From Flavobacterium sediminis (GTDB taxonomy: Bacteria; Bacteroidota; Bacteroidia; Flavobacteriales; Flavobacteriaceae): 64,000 nucleotides of DNA. How positions within the stretch are numbered: the stretch's first letter is position 1; each line of letters opens with the position of its first letter. The notes below the pieces were generated by a model. It searched no databases. It was not told where the DNA came from and saw only the letters and a list, made by a program, of their open reading frames with translations. Below are positions 33,623 through 41,755 of the stretch, in pieces. The DNA lies in the NCBI RefSeq assembly GCF_003148385.1, contig NZ_CP029463.1, forward strand, positions 2,976,001-3,040,000, given 5' to 3'. Position numbers and translations under genes: made by a program.

Positions 33623-34276
33623 ATGATTAAAACTGTTATTTTTGATATGGATGGGGTAATTGTAGATACAGAACCTGTTCATAAATACGCTTATGATCTT
33701 CATTTTAAGGAATTAGGTATAGATGTTTCAGAAGAGTTATATGCTTCTTTTACAGGGAATTCTACACGAAATGTTTTTCAGAAACTAAAAGAGCGTTTCG
33801 ATTTGTCTCATGAAGTAGAAGAATTGATCTTAAGAAAACGCTTTTTATTTAATGAAGCCTTTGACACTAAAAAAGATTTATTCTTAATCGATGGTGTGGA
33901 AGCGTTGATTAAAAATTTACATGCAAATGACATGCAACTCATTTTAGCTTCTTCGGCCTCAAAAGGAACAATAACAAGAGTTTTTAACCGTTTCGGTTTG
34001 AATCCGTATTTTAAGCATAGGGTCAGTGGAGAAGACTTTCCGAAATCGAAACCTGATCCGGCAATTTTTATACATGCAGCTGGTTTATCTGCTTTTGCAG
34101 ATGAAAATTGTATCGTTATAGAAGACAGTACTAACGGAATTACAGCAGCAAAAGCGGCCGGGTTGAAATGTATTGGTTACCATAGTCAAAATTCAAAATT
34201 ACAAGACCTATCACATGCAGATTATATTGTAGAAGACTTTGGTCTTTTGGATTTTGACAGGATATCTAAAATGTAA
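33623..34276 (+). CDS. HAD-superfamily hydrolase, beta-phosphoglucomutase-like
   Basis: 217 residues. Motif I DMDGVIVDTE (nucleophile Asp8, acid Asp10), motif II Ser in LASSASK, motif III Lys in KPDPAIF and motif IV VIEDSTNG are all present, with a helical cap between them. It acts on phosphorylated sugars or sugar-like compounds in the cytosol, or isomerises them as a phosphoglucomutase. It is a single-gene unit with its own promoter. Confidence 0.93.
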   Translation: MIKTVIFDMDGVIVDTEPVHKYAYDLHFKELGIDVSEELYASFTGNSTRNVFQKLKERFDLSHEVEELILRKRFLFNEAFDTKKDLFLIDGVEALIKNLHANDMQLILASSASKGTITRVFNRFGLNPYFKHRVSGEDFPKSKPDPAIFIHAAGLSAFADENCIVIEDSTNGITAAKAAGLKCIGYHSQNSKLQDLSHADYIVEDFGLLDFDRISKM

Positions 34277-34279
34277 GGA

Positions 34280-35572
34280 TTAAATTTTTTCCAATGCTTT
34301 TTTATAGGTCTCAAGACATCTTATCCGCGCTTCTTTGTGGTCTACGATAGGTTTCGGATAGGAATCGGTTTCCAATTCCGGGATCCATTTTTTAATGTAT
34401 CTGAGATCAGGATCAAATTTTTTGATCTGCTCCGTAGGATTAAAAATCCTGAAGTAAGGTGCTGCATCAACTCCGCTTCCGGCTGCCCATTGCCAGTTCC
34501 CTATATTACTGGCTTGTTCATAATCTAATAATTTTTGAGCAAAATAGGTTTCGCCCCAGCGCCAATCGATCAATAAATGCTTGCATAAAAAGCTTGCCAC
34601 GATCATGCGAACCCTGTTGTGCATGTGTCCGGTAGTATTTAATTCCCGCATGCCGGCATCTACAAAAGGATAACCGGTTTTTCCTTCACACCACAACTGG
34701 AAATTTTTTTCGTGGGTATTCCAGATAATATTGTTGTACTGTGGTTTGAAACTTTTATGAACAGTGTGCGGAAAGTGCCAAAGGATCTGCATGAAAAATT
34801 CCCGCCAGATCAGTTCATTCAAAAATGTTTTGTCAGAACAAGTATCTGCTTTTTGAACAATTTTACGAATAGAAACCGTTCCGAAACGTAAATGTGTACT
34901 AAGGAAAGAAGTTCCGTGGATCGCCGGAAAATTTCGGGTCTCTTTATAATTTGCAATCAGCTTTTCAGAAAGATCATAAGGACTAACTGTAATAGTTGAG
35001 TATTCAAAACCGATATCTTTCAGTTGTAAAAAAGGGTAGGAGTGGACTGCGAACTTGTGTAATAATTTTTCTGACGGGTGATGGACAATAGTTTTATGAA
35101 GCCATTCTTCTTTCCATTTTTTAGAATAGGGTGTATATATAACATAAGGCGATCTGTCACTTTTTGTAATTTCATCCTTTTCGAAAATAACCTGATCTTT
35201 ACACGTTTTAAATGAAACGGCATGTTGCTGTAAAAGTTGAAAAACGGCTTTGTCCCGTTTTCGGGCATAAGGTTCGTAATCGTGATTGGTATAAACTGTA
35301 GTAATAGGATTTTCCTCAATCAGTTTTTCAAAAACCTGTAAAGGATCGTCTGAAAAGACAGCTAATCTTCTTCCTGCATGTTCGAGTTGATTCCGGAGGT
35401 TTTCTAATTGTTGGTAAATAAAAGTGACTCGGGCATCGTTTTTAGGCAATTGAGACAGAATATTCGGGTCAAAAATAAAAATCGGCAAGACCTCTTCCTC
35501 CGAATTCAAAGCATGATATAATCCGGTATTATCTTCTAAGCGCAGATCTCTCCTAAACCAAAATATTCTCAT
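34280..35572 (-). CDS. Deoxyribodipyrimidine photolyase (class I)
   Basis: 430 residues: N-terminal DNA photolyase domain (MRIFWFRRDLRLEDNTGL) and C-terminal FAD-binding domain with LNELIWREFFMQILWH, MHNRVRMIVASFLCKHLLIDWRWGE and NIGNWQWAAGSGVDAAPYFRIFNP. It repairs UV-induced cyclobutane pyrimidine dimers using blue light and FADH-. A cryptochrome function is possible but less likely. The start codon overlaps the stop of the SRPBCC gene by 4 bp. Confidence 0.95.
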   Translation of the reverse strand: MRIFWFRRDLRLEDNTGLYHALNSEEEVLPIFIFDPNILSQLPKNDARVTFIYQQLENLRNQLEHAGRRLAVFSDDPLQVFEKLIEENPITTVYTNHDYEPYARKRDKAVFQLLQQHAVSFKTCKDQVIFEKDEITKSDRSPYVIYTPYSKKWKEEWLHKTIVHHPSEKLLHKFAVHSYPFLQLKDIGFEYSTITVSPYDLSEKLIANYKETRNFPAIHGTSFLSTHLRFGTVSIRKIVQKADTCSDKTFLNELIWREFFMQILWHFPHTVHKSFKPQYNNIIWNTHEKNFQLWCEGKTGYPFVDAGMRELNTTGHMHNRVRMIVASFLCKHLLIDWRWGETYFAQKLLDYEQASNIGNWQWAAGSGVDAAPYFRIFNPTEQIKKFDPDLRYIKKWIPELETDSYPKPIVDHKEARIRCLETYKKALEKI

Positions 35573-36042
35573 AGCTTGTCGTTATATGTTCCGAACAAAT
35601 CGTTTAATTTTCGTTCGCGATATTTAAAAATTTCCTCCAGTTTAGGTTTAACCAATACAGGATGGACTAATTGTCCTATAAATCCGTAAGGTAATTTATA
35701 GTCTACAATATCTTCCATTTCGACACCCCCATTAATTGATTTAAAAAAGTGTTTGTGATGCCAAAGAGCATAAGGGCCAAAGCGTTGTTCATCTACAAAG
35801 AATTCCTGAGGAACAACATGTGTAATTTCAGTGACCCATTTTGTTTTTATTTTTAAAACAGGAGAAACTAAATATTGAATGATCTGTCCCGGGTACATCT
35901 TTTTTTCAGCACCGCTTATGATCTCAAAACCCATATAATCAGGTGTGATGCGTTTTAGATTTTTAGGGTCTGAAAAAAAGTCCCATGCATCGTTAAGAGC
36001 GATGGGTAATTTTTGCGTTCTATGTAGTCGGTAAATTTGCAT
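35569..36042 (-). CDS. SRPBCC-family protein
   Basis: 157 residues from ATG 36042 (MQIYRLHRTQKLPI); six more residues upstream are in frame but lie in AT-rich leader. The START-like fold shows LNDAWDFFSDPKNLKRITPDYMGFEI and PYALWHHKHFFKSINGGVEMEDIVDYKLPYG. The same family is regularly found translationally coupled to photolyases, as here (4-bp overlap). Ligand not known. Confidence 0.88.
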   Translation of the reverse strand: MQIYRLHRTQKLPIALNDAWDFFSDPKNLKRITPDYMGFEIISGAEKKMYPGQIIQYLVSPVLKIKTKWVTEITHVVPQEFFVDEQRFGPYALWHHKHFFKSINGGVEMEDIVDYKLPYGFIGQLVHPVLVKPKLEEIFKYRERKLNDLFGTYNDKL

Positions 36043-36169
36043 AACAATATTGTTTAACAAAATTAATAATTTTATTAAACAAAATAAAAAATAATTTTAG
36101 GAAATGGTTAACAAATGAAAATTTTAATTTTAGTAATTTCGTAGCAAATGATTAAAATAAATAATTAGG

Positions 36170-37021
36170 ATGAGAAAATTTATTGTTGTTGCTTTTTTGA
36201 CGCTTACAGCAGCTTTATCGAATGCACAAGTTAAAACACCACAGGCAAGCCCGTTTGCCAAAGTTGATCAAACTGTAGGATTAACAGAAATTGAAGTAGA
36301 ATATTGTCGCCCGAGTGCCAAAGGCAGAATTGTTTACGGAGAGTTAGTGCCTTATGGAAAAAATTGGAGAACCGGAGCGAATGCAAATACAACAATAAGT
36401 TTTAGTGATAATGTGGTGATTAATGGAAAAGAATTAAAAAAAGGGAAATATGCCCTTTATACAACACCCAGAGCTGATAGTTGGGATGTGATTTTTTATA
36501 CGGATACAAGCAATTGGGGCTTACCGCAAGAGTGGGACGAGAAAAAAGTCGCTTTGCGTACCAGTGTAAAACCGGTTACTATAGGAAAACCTGTAGAATC
36601 GTTCACAATTTCTATTAATAATTTAACAAATGATTCCGGGACTTTAGATCTGGCTTGGGAGCGTACTTCCATTTCAATTCCGTTTTCAGTTCCTACGAAT
36701 GAAATTGCCATGTCAAGTATAGAAAATGTTCTTGCCGGACCTTCAATGGATGATTATTATTCTGCAGCTCTATATTACTATCAGTCTAATGGTGATATGA
36801 AAAAAGCATTATTGTGGATCAATAATGCAATTTCTATGACTCCGACAGGAGAAGATGTTCCGTTTTGGTATTTGAGATTAAAAGCCCTTATTCAGGCTAA
36901 AACAGGAGATAAAACAGGAGCAATAGAAACAGCTAAGTATTCTCTTGACGGAGCTACTAAGGCAGGGAATAATGACTATATCAAAATGAATAAAGATAGT
37001 ATCTCTGAATGGTCAAAATAA
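36170..37021 (+). CDS. Secreted DUF2911 protein with TPR-like tail
   Basis: 283 residues with a signal peptide (MRKFIVVAFLTLTAALSNAQ). Residues about 30-160 carry the DUF2911 block with EVEYCRPSAKGRIVYGELVPYGKNWRTGANANT and KKGKYALYTTP. The C-terminal third is helical (ALYYYQSNGDMKKALLWINNAI, a TPR-like pattern). Widespread in Bacteroidota with no assigned function. It stands alone between a photolyase unit and a terminator. Confidence 0.88.
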   Translation: MRKFIVVAFLTLTAALSNAQVKTPQASPFAKVDQTVGLTEIEVEYCRPSAKGRIVYGELVPYGKNWRTGANANTTISFSDNVVINGKELKKGKYALYTTPRADSWDVIFYTDTSNWGLPQEWDEKKVALRTSVKPVTIGKPVESFTISINNLTNDSGTLDLAWERTSISIPFSVPTNEIAMSSIENVLAGPSMDDYYSAALYYYQSNGDMKKALLWINNAISMTPTGEDVPFWYLRLKALIQAKTGDKTGAIETAKYSLDGATKAGNNDYIKMNKDSISEWSK

Positions 37022-37044
37022 GATTTTCAGATCGTACTATAAAT

Positions 37045-37071
37045 AAAAAAGCCGGAATTTCCGGCTTTTTT
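37045..37071. terminator. Bidirectional terminator
   Basis: Stem AAAAAGCCGGAA/TTCCGGCTTTTT with a minimal loop, between the converging genes ending at 37021 and 37079. Confidence 0.9.
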
Positions 37072-37078
37072 ATTTATT

Positions 37079-38116
37079 TTATTCTTCTTCAAATTGCTGA
37101 GCTTTGGAATATACACGCCACTTTTCAATACAGTCTACCATATCCTGTGGGATTTCAGAATCAAAACGTATGAATTCTTTAGTGACTGGGTGTTCAAAAC
37201 CTAACGTTTTGGCATGAAGCGCCTGACGGGGTAATACTTTAAAACAATTATCGACAAACTGTTTGTATTTAGTAAAAGTTGTTCCTTTTAAAATAGCATT
37301 ACCGCCATAACGTTCGTCATTGAATAGAGTGTGACCAATGTGTTTCATGTGAACTCTGATCTGGTGTGTTCTTCCGGTTTCTAATCGACAGGAAACCAAA
37401 GTAACATAACCTAATCGTTCTAAAACTTTATAATGAGTGACAGCCGGTTTTCCTCTTTCTCCGTCCGGGAAAACTGCCATTTGCATTCTGTTGGTCGGAT
37501 GGCGATCAATATTGCCTTCAATCGTTCCTTCATCTTCTTCGATATTTCCCCAAACTAAAGCAACATATTCTCGTTCCGATGTTTTTTCGGCAAACTGTTT
37601 GGTCAGGTAATCCATTGCTAATTCCGTTTTAGCAACAACTAATAATCCGGATGTGTCTTTGTCAATTCGGTGTACTAAGCCCGGACGCTCGGAACTATTC
37701 ATGGGTAAATTGTCAAAATGATAAGCCAAAGCATTGACCAGAGTTCCGGAATAGTTTCCGTGTCCCGGATGAACCACCATTCCGGCAGGTTTGTTAATAA
37801 CGATCAGCTGTTCGTCTTCATATACGATATCTAAAGGAATATTCTCTCCTTTCAACAAATGTTCGTAAGGAGGATGTTCAAACATGACCTTAATGATATC
37901 ATTCGGCTTTATTTTATGGTTGGATTTGACCGGAACATCATTTACCAGAATATTTCCTGCATCAGCTGCTTTCTGAATTTTACTTCGGGTAACATTCTCA
38001 ATTAAGTTCATTAAAAATTTATCAACCCGAAGCGGTTGCTGTCCTTTAGAAACTTCAAATCTATGGTGTTCGTATAATTCGTCTTCCGGTTCGTTATCGT
38101 TAATCTGATTACTCAT
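37079..38116 (-). CDS. RluA-family 23S rRNA pseudouridine synthase
   Basis: 345 residues: N-terminal S4 domain (PLRVDKFLMNLIENVTRSKIQKAADAGNILVN) and catalytic domain with HRIDKDTSGLLVVAKT, whose Asp is the catalytic residue, and GRTHQIRVHMKHIGH. The S4 domain and length fit RluD-like enzymes that modify helix 69 of 23S rRNA. The start overlaps the stop of the PASTA gene by one base. Confidence 0.93.
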   Translation of the reverse strand: MSNQINDNEPEDELYEHHRFEVSKGQQPLRVDKFLMNLIENVTRSKIQKAADAGNILVNDVPVKSNHKIKPNDIIKVMFEHPPYEHLLKGENIPLDIVYEDEQLIVINKPAGMVVHPGHGNYSGTLVNALAYHFDNLPMNSSERPGLVHRIDKDTSGLLVVAKTELAMDYLTKQFAEKTSEREYVALVWGNIEEDEGTIEGNIDRHPTNRMQMAVFPDGERGKPAVTHYKVLERLGYVTLVSCRLETGRTHQIRVHMKHIGHTLFNDERYGGNAILKGTTFTKYKQFVDNCFKVLPRQALHAKTLGFEHPVTKEFIRFDSEIPQDMVDCIEKWRVYSKAQQFEEE

Positions 38117-38736
38117 TAAGGTTGGTTTTCATTATCATTAGTCGTTGACGTCTCATTATCAGTATTTATATTACTACCGTTAAAGAGTTCTTTACCGTCT
38201 CCTAAGACGAAATCGATTTTAGATGTTTTCTTTACTTTATCGCCTTTCTTTAATTTTTTACCGTTTTGCATGAGTTGTAAAACAACGTCTTTTGCAATAC
38301 TCGGACGGTATATTTTTTTGCCTTCGTGCAGGCCTAAGGATTTTATATTTGCACTGATCTGACGATATGTTTTATCTTTAAAATCAGGAATAGTTACGTC
38401 GTCATATTCTCCGGAGTTCAACTTTATGTAAATTTTTCTACCGCTTTTTACATTATTTCCCGCTTTCGGATCCTGTTCCACAACTGAATACGGCGGCATA
38501 TCAGGTTTAAAATCAACGGTATCTAATAAAATCAGTTCAAGATTGAGTTCAGCTAATTTTTCTTCAGCGATTTTTAATTGCATTTTAGAAAGATCAGGTA
38601 CTTTGATTTCTTCTTCGTGTTTGGTCTGGATGTCCAGAAACTTCATTAATAGGAAGATAAGAACAATGGAAATACCCAAGGCAATGCCGATCTGGATCAA
38701 AAAAACTTTACTTGTTAAAAACTTACGTAAGCTCAT
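38116..38736 (-). CDS. Membrane-anchored PASTA-domain protein
   Basis: 206 residues: an N-terminal membrane helix (IQIGIALGISIVLIFLLM) and two PASTA domains (about 45-115 and 115-180), with VPDLSKMQLKIAEEKLAELNL and YSVVEQDPKAG-like turns, then a Thr/Asn-rich tail. Unlike Gram-positive PASTA proteins there is no kinase. The same PASTA-RluA-Ddl gene order is common in flavobacteria and suggests a link to cell-wall precursor metabolism. Confidence 0.92.
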   Translation of the reverse strand: MSLRKFLTSKVFLIQIGIALGISIVLIFLLMKFLDIQTKHEEEIKVPDLSKMQLKIAEEKLAELNLELILLDTVDFKPDMPPYSVVEQDPKAGNNVKSGRKIYIKLNSGEYDDVTIPDFKDKTYRQISANIKSLGLHEGKKIYRPSIAKDVVLQLMQNGKKLKKGDKVKKTSKIDFVLGDGKELFNGSNINTDNETSTTNDNENQP

Positions 38737-38757
38737 AAATAAAAAATGTTATTTTGG

Positions 38758-38765
38758 CAAAGATA
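38758..38765 (-). promoter_or_regulatory. -7 box of the PASTA-RluA operon
   Basis: TATCTTTG on the minus strand, 21 bp before the start codon at 38736. Confidence 0.45.
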
Positions 38766-38802
38766 TAAAATACAAAACATTTATAGTTAGGAATAAATAA
38801 TG

Positions 38803-38810
38803 TAATTTTG
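38803..38810 (+). promoter_or_regulatory. -7 box of ddl
   Basis: TAATTTTG, 22 bp before the ddl ATG; no TTG at the right distance was seen. Confidence 0.45.
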
Positions 38811-38832
38811 CTATACTATATAACGATTCTAT

Positions 38833-39813
38833 ATGAAAAATGTTGCCATTATAATGGGCGGTTATTCCAGTGAATACAAAATTTCCTTAACGAGCGGAAA
38901 TGTGGTCTTTCAAAATTTAGATCGAACAAAATACAAACCGTATCGGATTCATATTCTGAAAGAAAAATGGGTGTATGTAGATGAAGACGAACAGGAATTT
39001 CCTATTAACAAACATGACTTTTCTGTAGAAAAAGAAGGGCGGAAAATAACTTTTGATGTAGTTTTTAATGCCATTCACGGAACTCCGGGTGAAGATGGTT
39101 TGATGCAGGCATATTTAGAGTTGTTACAAATTCCGCAAACATCTTGTGATTATTATCAGGCTGCCTTAACCTTTAATAAAAGAGACTTACTTTCCGTATT
39201 GAAACCTTACGGAATTAAAACGGCTCAGTCTTTTTATTTGAATCAGGGAGATGCAATTAATCAGGAAAAAATTATGGAAATAGTAGGTTTGCCTTGCTTT
39301 GTAAAACCTAATAAATCGGGTTCTAGTTTCGGGATTTCTAAAGTAAAGGAATCAAGTGAATTGCTTTCTGCCATTGAGAATGCTTACCGGGAAGACAACG
39401 AAATCATTATAGAAAGTTTTTTAGACGGAACAGAAGTTTCTGTGGGTGTGATAAACTATAAAGGAGAAATTACCGTTTTACCTATGACGGAGATCGTATC
39501 AGAAAATGATTTTTTTGATTACGAAGCAAAGTATTTAGGGAAATCTCAGGAAATAACACCAGCCAGAATTTCGGAGGAAGTCCATCGAAAAGTAGCGGAA
39601 ACAGCTAAAAAAGCTTATGAAATCCTGAAAATGAAAGGGTTTTCACGAAGCGAATTTATTATTGTAAACGGAGAACCTTACATGCTTGAGATGAATACTA
39701 TTCCGGGATTGACTAATGAAAGTATTTTGCCGCAACAAGCCGGAAAAGCCGGAATTTCATTAGGTCAACTCTTTGAAAATGCAATAGAATTAGCTCTTAA
39801 AATTAGTTTGTGA
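38833..39813 (+). CDS. ddl: D-alanine--D-alanine ligase
   Basis: 326 residues, ATP-grasp fold. It shows IIMGGYSSEYKISLTSG near the N-terminus, FNAIHGTPGEDGLMQAYLE, PCFVKPNKSGSSFGISKV (ATP loop) and the metal/ATP-binding end YMLEMNTIPGLT. It makes D-Ala-D-Ala for peptidoglycan. Divergent from the PASTA-RluA pair, and it shares one base with the next gene. Confidence 0.96.
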   Translation: MKNVAIIMGGYSSEYKISLTSGNVVFQNLDRTKYKPYRIHILKEKWVYVDEDEQEFPINKHDFSVEKEGRKITFDVVFNAIHGTPGEDGLMQAYLELLQIPQTSCDYYQAALTFNKRDLLSVLKPYGIKTAQSFYLNQGDAINQEKIMEIVGLPCFVKPNKSGSSFGISKVKESSELLSAIENAYREDNEIIIESFLDGTEVSVGVINYKGEITVLPMTEIVSENDFFDYEAKYLGKSQEITPARISEEVHRKVAETAKKAYEILKMKGFSRSEFIIVNGEPYMLEMNTIPGLTNESILPQQAGKAGISLGQLFENAIELALKISL

Positions 39814-40367
39814 TGAAAAAAATAATCCAATTGACCCTCATTGTAATGTGCTTGTTCGTACAGCAATCATGGTCTCAAATTCAAATGCTGAAAAAGACCT
39901 CTTCTGTCGAGAATAAGGAAATTAAAACAGCAAAAAAAGAAGTAAAGATTCAGCAAGAAGTACAAACTTTGCCTAAAGATCAGTTAAAAAGTATCAAAGA
40001 AACTTATAACTGGACCAAAGAAGAGATCTTAGTTATCAATTTTAAAGGGCTTAAAGACGAATGCCCTTTTAGTATTTACGATGGTTTACAGGCTACACAG
40101 GATTGGTTTGATAATGAAGTCTATCCGAATGTGGATCTCACGAATTGCCGTAATATTTACATCTATGCCGATAAATTATATGCCAAACCTATTTTAGATT
40201 TTGAAACCCATTATGACGATGTGGGACATTACTTTTTGAAACACTTCTTTAACAGAAAAGGAACTTGTTACGGGGTTATGGTTATCAATAAAAAAGGAGA
40301 ATATCTGGTAGAAGGAGGTGAGTACAACCAGTATACCATTACTAATATGATACAACGACTTAAATAA
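39813..40367 (+). CDS. Secreted protein of unknown function between ddl and coaD
   Basis: 184 residues from ATG 39813, which shares its A with the ddl stop codon (TGATG). Signal peptide (MKKIIQLTLIVMCLFVQQSWSQ), a Lys/Glu-rich stretch (about 30-60), then a domain containing FKGLKDECPFSIYDGLQATQDWFDNEVYPNVDL and HYFLKHFFNRKGTCYG. Two or three Cys residues may form a disulfide. I do not recognise the family. The tight coupling suggests an envelope role linked to cell-wall synthesis. Confidence 0.75.
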   Translation: MKKIIQLTLIVMCLFVQQSWSQIQMLKKTSSVENKEIKTAKKEVKIQQEVQTLPKDQLKSIKETYNWTKEEILVINFKGLKDECPFSIYDGLQATQDWFDNEVYPNVDLTNCRNIYIYADKLYAKPILDFETHYDDVGHYFLKHFFNRKGTCYGVMVINKKGEYLVEGGEYNQYTITNMIQRLK

Positions 40368-40372
40368 AAGAT

Positions 40373-40834
40373 ATGAACAGACGCGCTATTTTCCCGGGAT
40401 CTTTTGATCCCATAACTAACGGACACTTTGATATTATTACAAGAGGAGCTTCTTTGTTTGATGAAGTAATTGTAGCAATAGGAGTGAATGCTGAAAAAAA
40501 GTATATGTTCTCATTGGAAGACCGTAAGCGATTTATTGAAGAAGCATTCAAACACGAACCTAAAGTAAAAGTAATAACCTATCATGGTTTAACCATAGAT
40601 TTATGCAAAAAGGAAAAAGCTGATTTTATTTTAAGAGGTTTGCGCAATCCTGCCGATTTTGAATTTGAAAAAGCTATCGCGCATACCAACCGTGTCATGT
40701 CTAAGATAGAAACCGTTTTCTTATTAACCGCAGCACGAACTTCCTTTATTTCATCCAGTATTGTTCGCGATGTATTGCGAAACGGCGGCGATGTTTCTAA
40801 GTTAGTTCCGGAATCGGTACAAGTACATAAATAG
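40373..40834 (+). CDS. coaD: Phosphopantetheine adenylyltransferase
   Basis: 153 residues. The nucleotidyl transferase motif GSFDPITNGHFDII and ISSSIVRDVLRNGGD match CoaD, as does RGLRNPADFEFEKAIAHTNR. It catalyses the penultimate step of coenzyme A synthesis. It is 5 bp after the unknown secreted protein and 8 bp before a DinB-family gene, in one run with ddl. Confidence 0.97.
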   Translation: MNRRAIFPGSFDPITNGHFDIITRGASLFDEVIVAIGVNAEKKYMFSLEDRKRFIEEAFKHEPKVKVITYHGLTIDLCKKEKADFILRGLRNPADFEFEKAIAHTNRVMSKIETVFLLTAARTSFISSSIVRDVLRNGGDVSKLVPESVQVHK

Positions 40835-40842
40835 CCTGAAAT

Positions 40843-41298
40843 ATGAAAACTAAAACAGAATTATTAATAGCGCTTTGGATAGAATCCAGAACTCGGTTTA
40901 CAAATCAACTTCAGAATTTATCAGAAAGCGATCTGACAAAGAGATTATTACCATCGCAAAATTCTGTCGGTTTTCTCATCAGACACATTGGCGATGTGGA
41001 GCTATTGTTCAGTAAAAATGTCTTTGGCGATAGTAGTGTAAAGGTTATTGCCAAAACAGTTATTGATAAAAGAGATACCGGTCAATGGACCAACTTAAAT
41101 GAATTGAAAGAATATGTGGATCATTCTTTTAAGACCTTGTTAAACATTGTCCGACAACAAACGGATGAAGATTGGGAAACAGTTATTACTACTGCTGAAT
41201 TCGGTACCAAAACTAAAGCGGAAGCTTTCGGACGAATAGTTTCTCATACAGCATATCATGCCGGGCAAATGGCAATCATTAATAAGTACGGAAGTTAA
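40843..41298 (+). CDS. DinB-family protein
   Basis: 151 residues, four-helix bundle of the DinB/YfiT-like superfamily. The His triad is visible as H52 region (FLIRHIGDVEL), and late His residues in RIVSHTAYHAGQMAIINKY. These three His bind a metal in family members, which act as thiol-dependent transferases. The next gene starts immediately after its stop. Confidence 0.88.
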   Translation: MKTKTELLIALWIESRTRFTNQLQNLSESDLTKRLLPSQNSVGFLIRHIGDVELLFSKNVFGDSSVKVIAKTVIDKRDTGQWTNLNELKEYVDHSFKTLLNIVRQQTDEDWETVITTAEFGTKTKAEAFGRIVSHTAYHAGQMAIINKYGS

Positions 41299-41688
41299 AT
41301 GAATTTCGGAATAAAAGCCTATAACGAACAACAAATAGAACAGGAAAAAGAGATTTGTTTTTTGTTGGCACAAGAAATAGATAAAACTTTACCGGAGGCA
41401 CAAAGTAAGATCTGGCATGCGCATCCTGTTTGGTTTATCAATGGAAATCCTGTAGCAGGATATAGTAAACTTAAAGGTTGTATCCGACTTTTGTTTTGGA
41501 GTGGTCAATCTTTTGAAGAAGACCAATTGCAAAGTGAAGGCAAATTTAAAGCTGCTGAAATACGCTATACAGACATTTCTCAGGTAGATACAAAAGATCT
41601 GACCCGATGGCTGAACAAATCAAAAACGATTCAGTGGGATTATAAAAATATCGTTAAGCGAAAAGGAGTTTTAGAACGATTGCTGTAG
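41299..41688 (+). CDS. DUF1801-domain protein
   Basis: 129 residues. SKIWHAHPVWFINGNPVAGYSKLKGCIRLLFWSGQSFE matches the DUF1801/YdhG-like fold, related to frataxin-like small domains. Its function is unknown. The ATG follows the previous stop codon without a gap, so both are translated together. Confidence 0.85.
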   Translation: MNFGIKAYNEQQIEQEKEICFLLAQEIDKTLPEAQSKIWHAHPVWFINGNPVAGYSKLKGCIRLLFWSGQSFEEDQLQSEGKFKAAEIRYTDISQVDTKDLTRWLNKSKTIQWDYKNIVKRKGVLERLL

Positions 41689-41716
41689 CTTAACCTCCTG
41701 TTAACTTTGAAATCCC

Positions 41717-41724
41717 TATCTTTG
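41717..41724 (+). promoter_or_regulatory. -7 box before the SulP transporter
   Basis: TATCTTTG, perfect to TAnnTTTG, 31 bp before the start codon. Confidence 0.45.
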
Positions 41725-41755
41725 CCGCTTTTTAAGCCAAAAAGAGGTTTTCATT

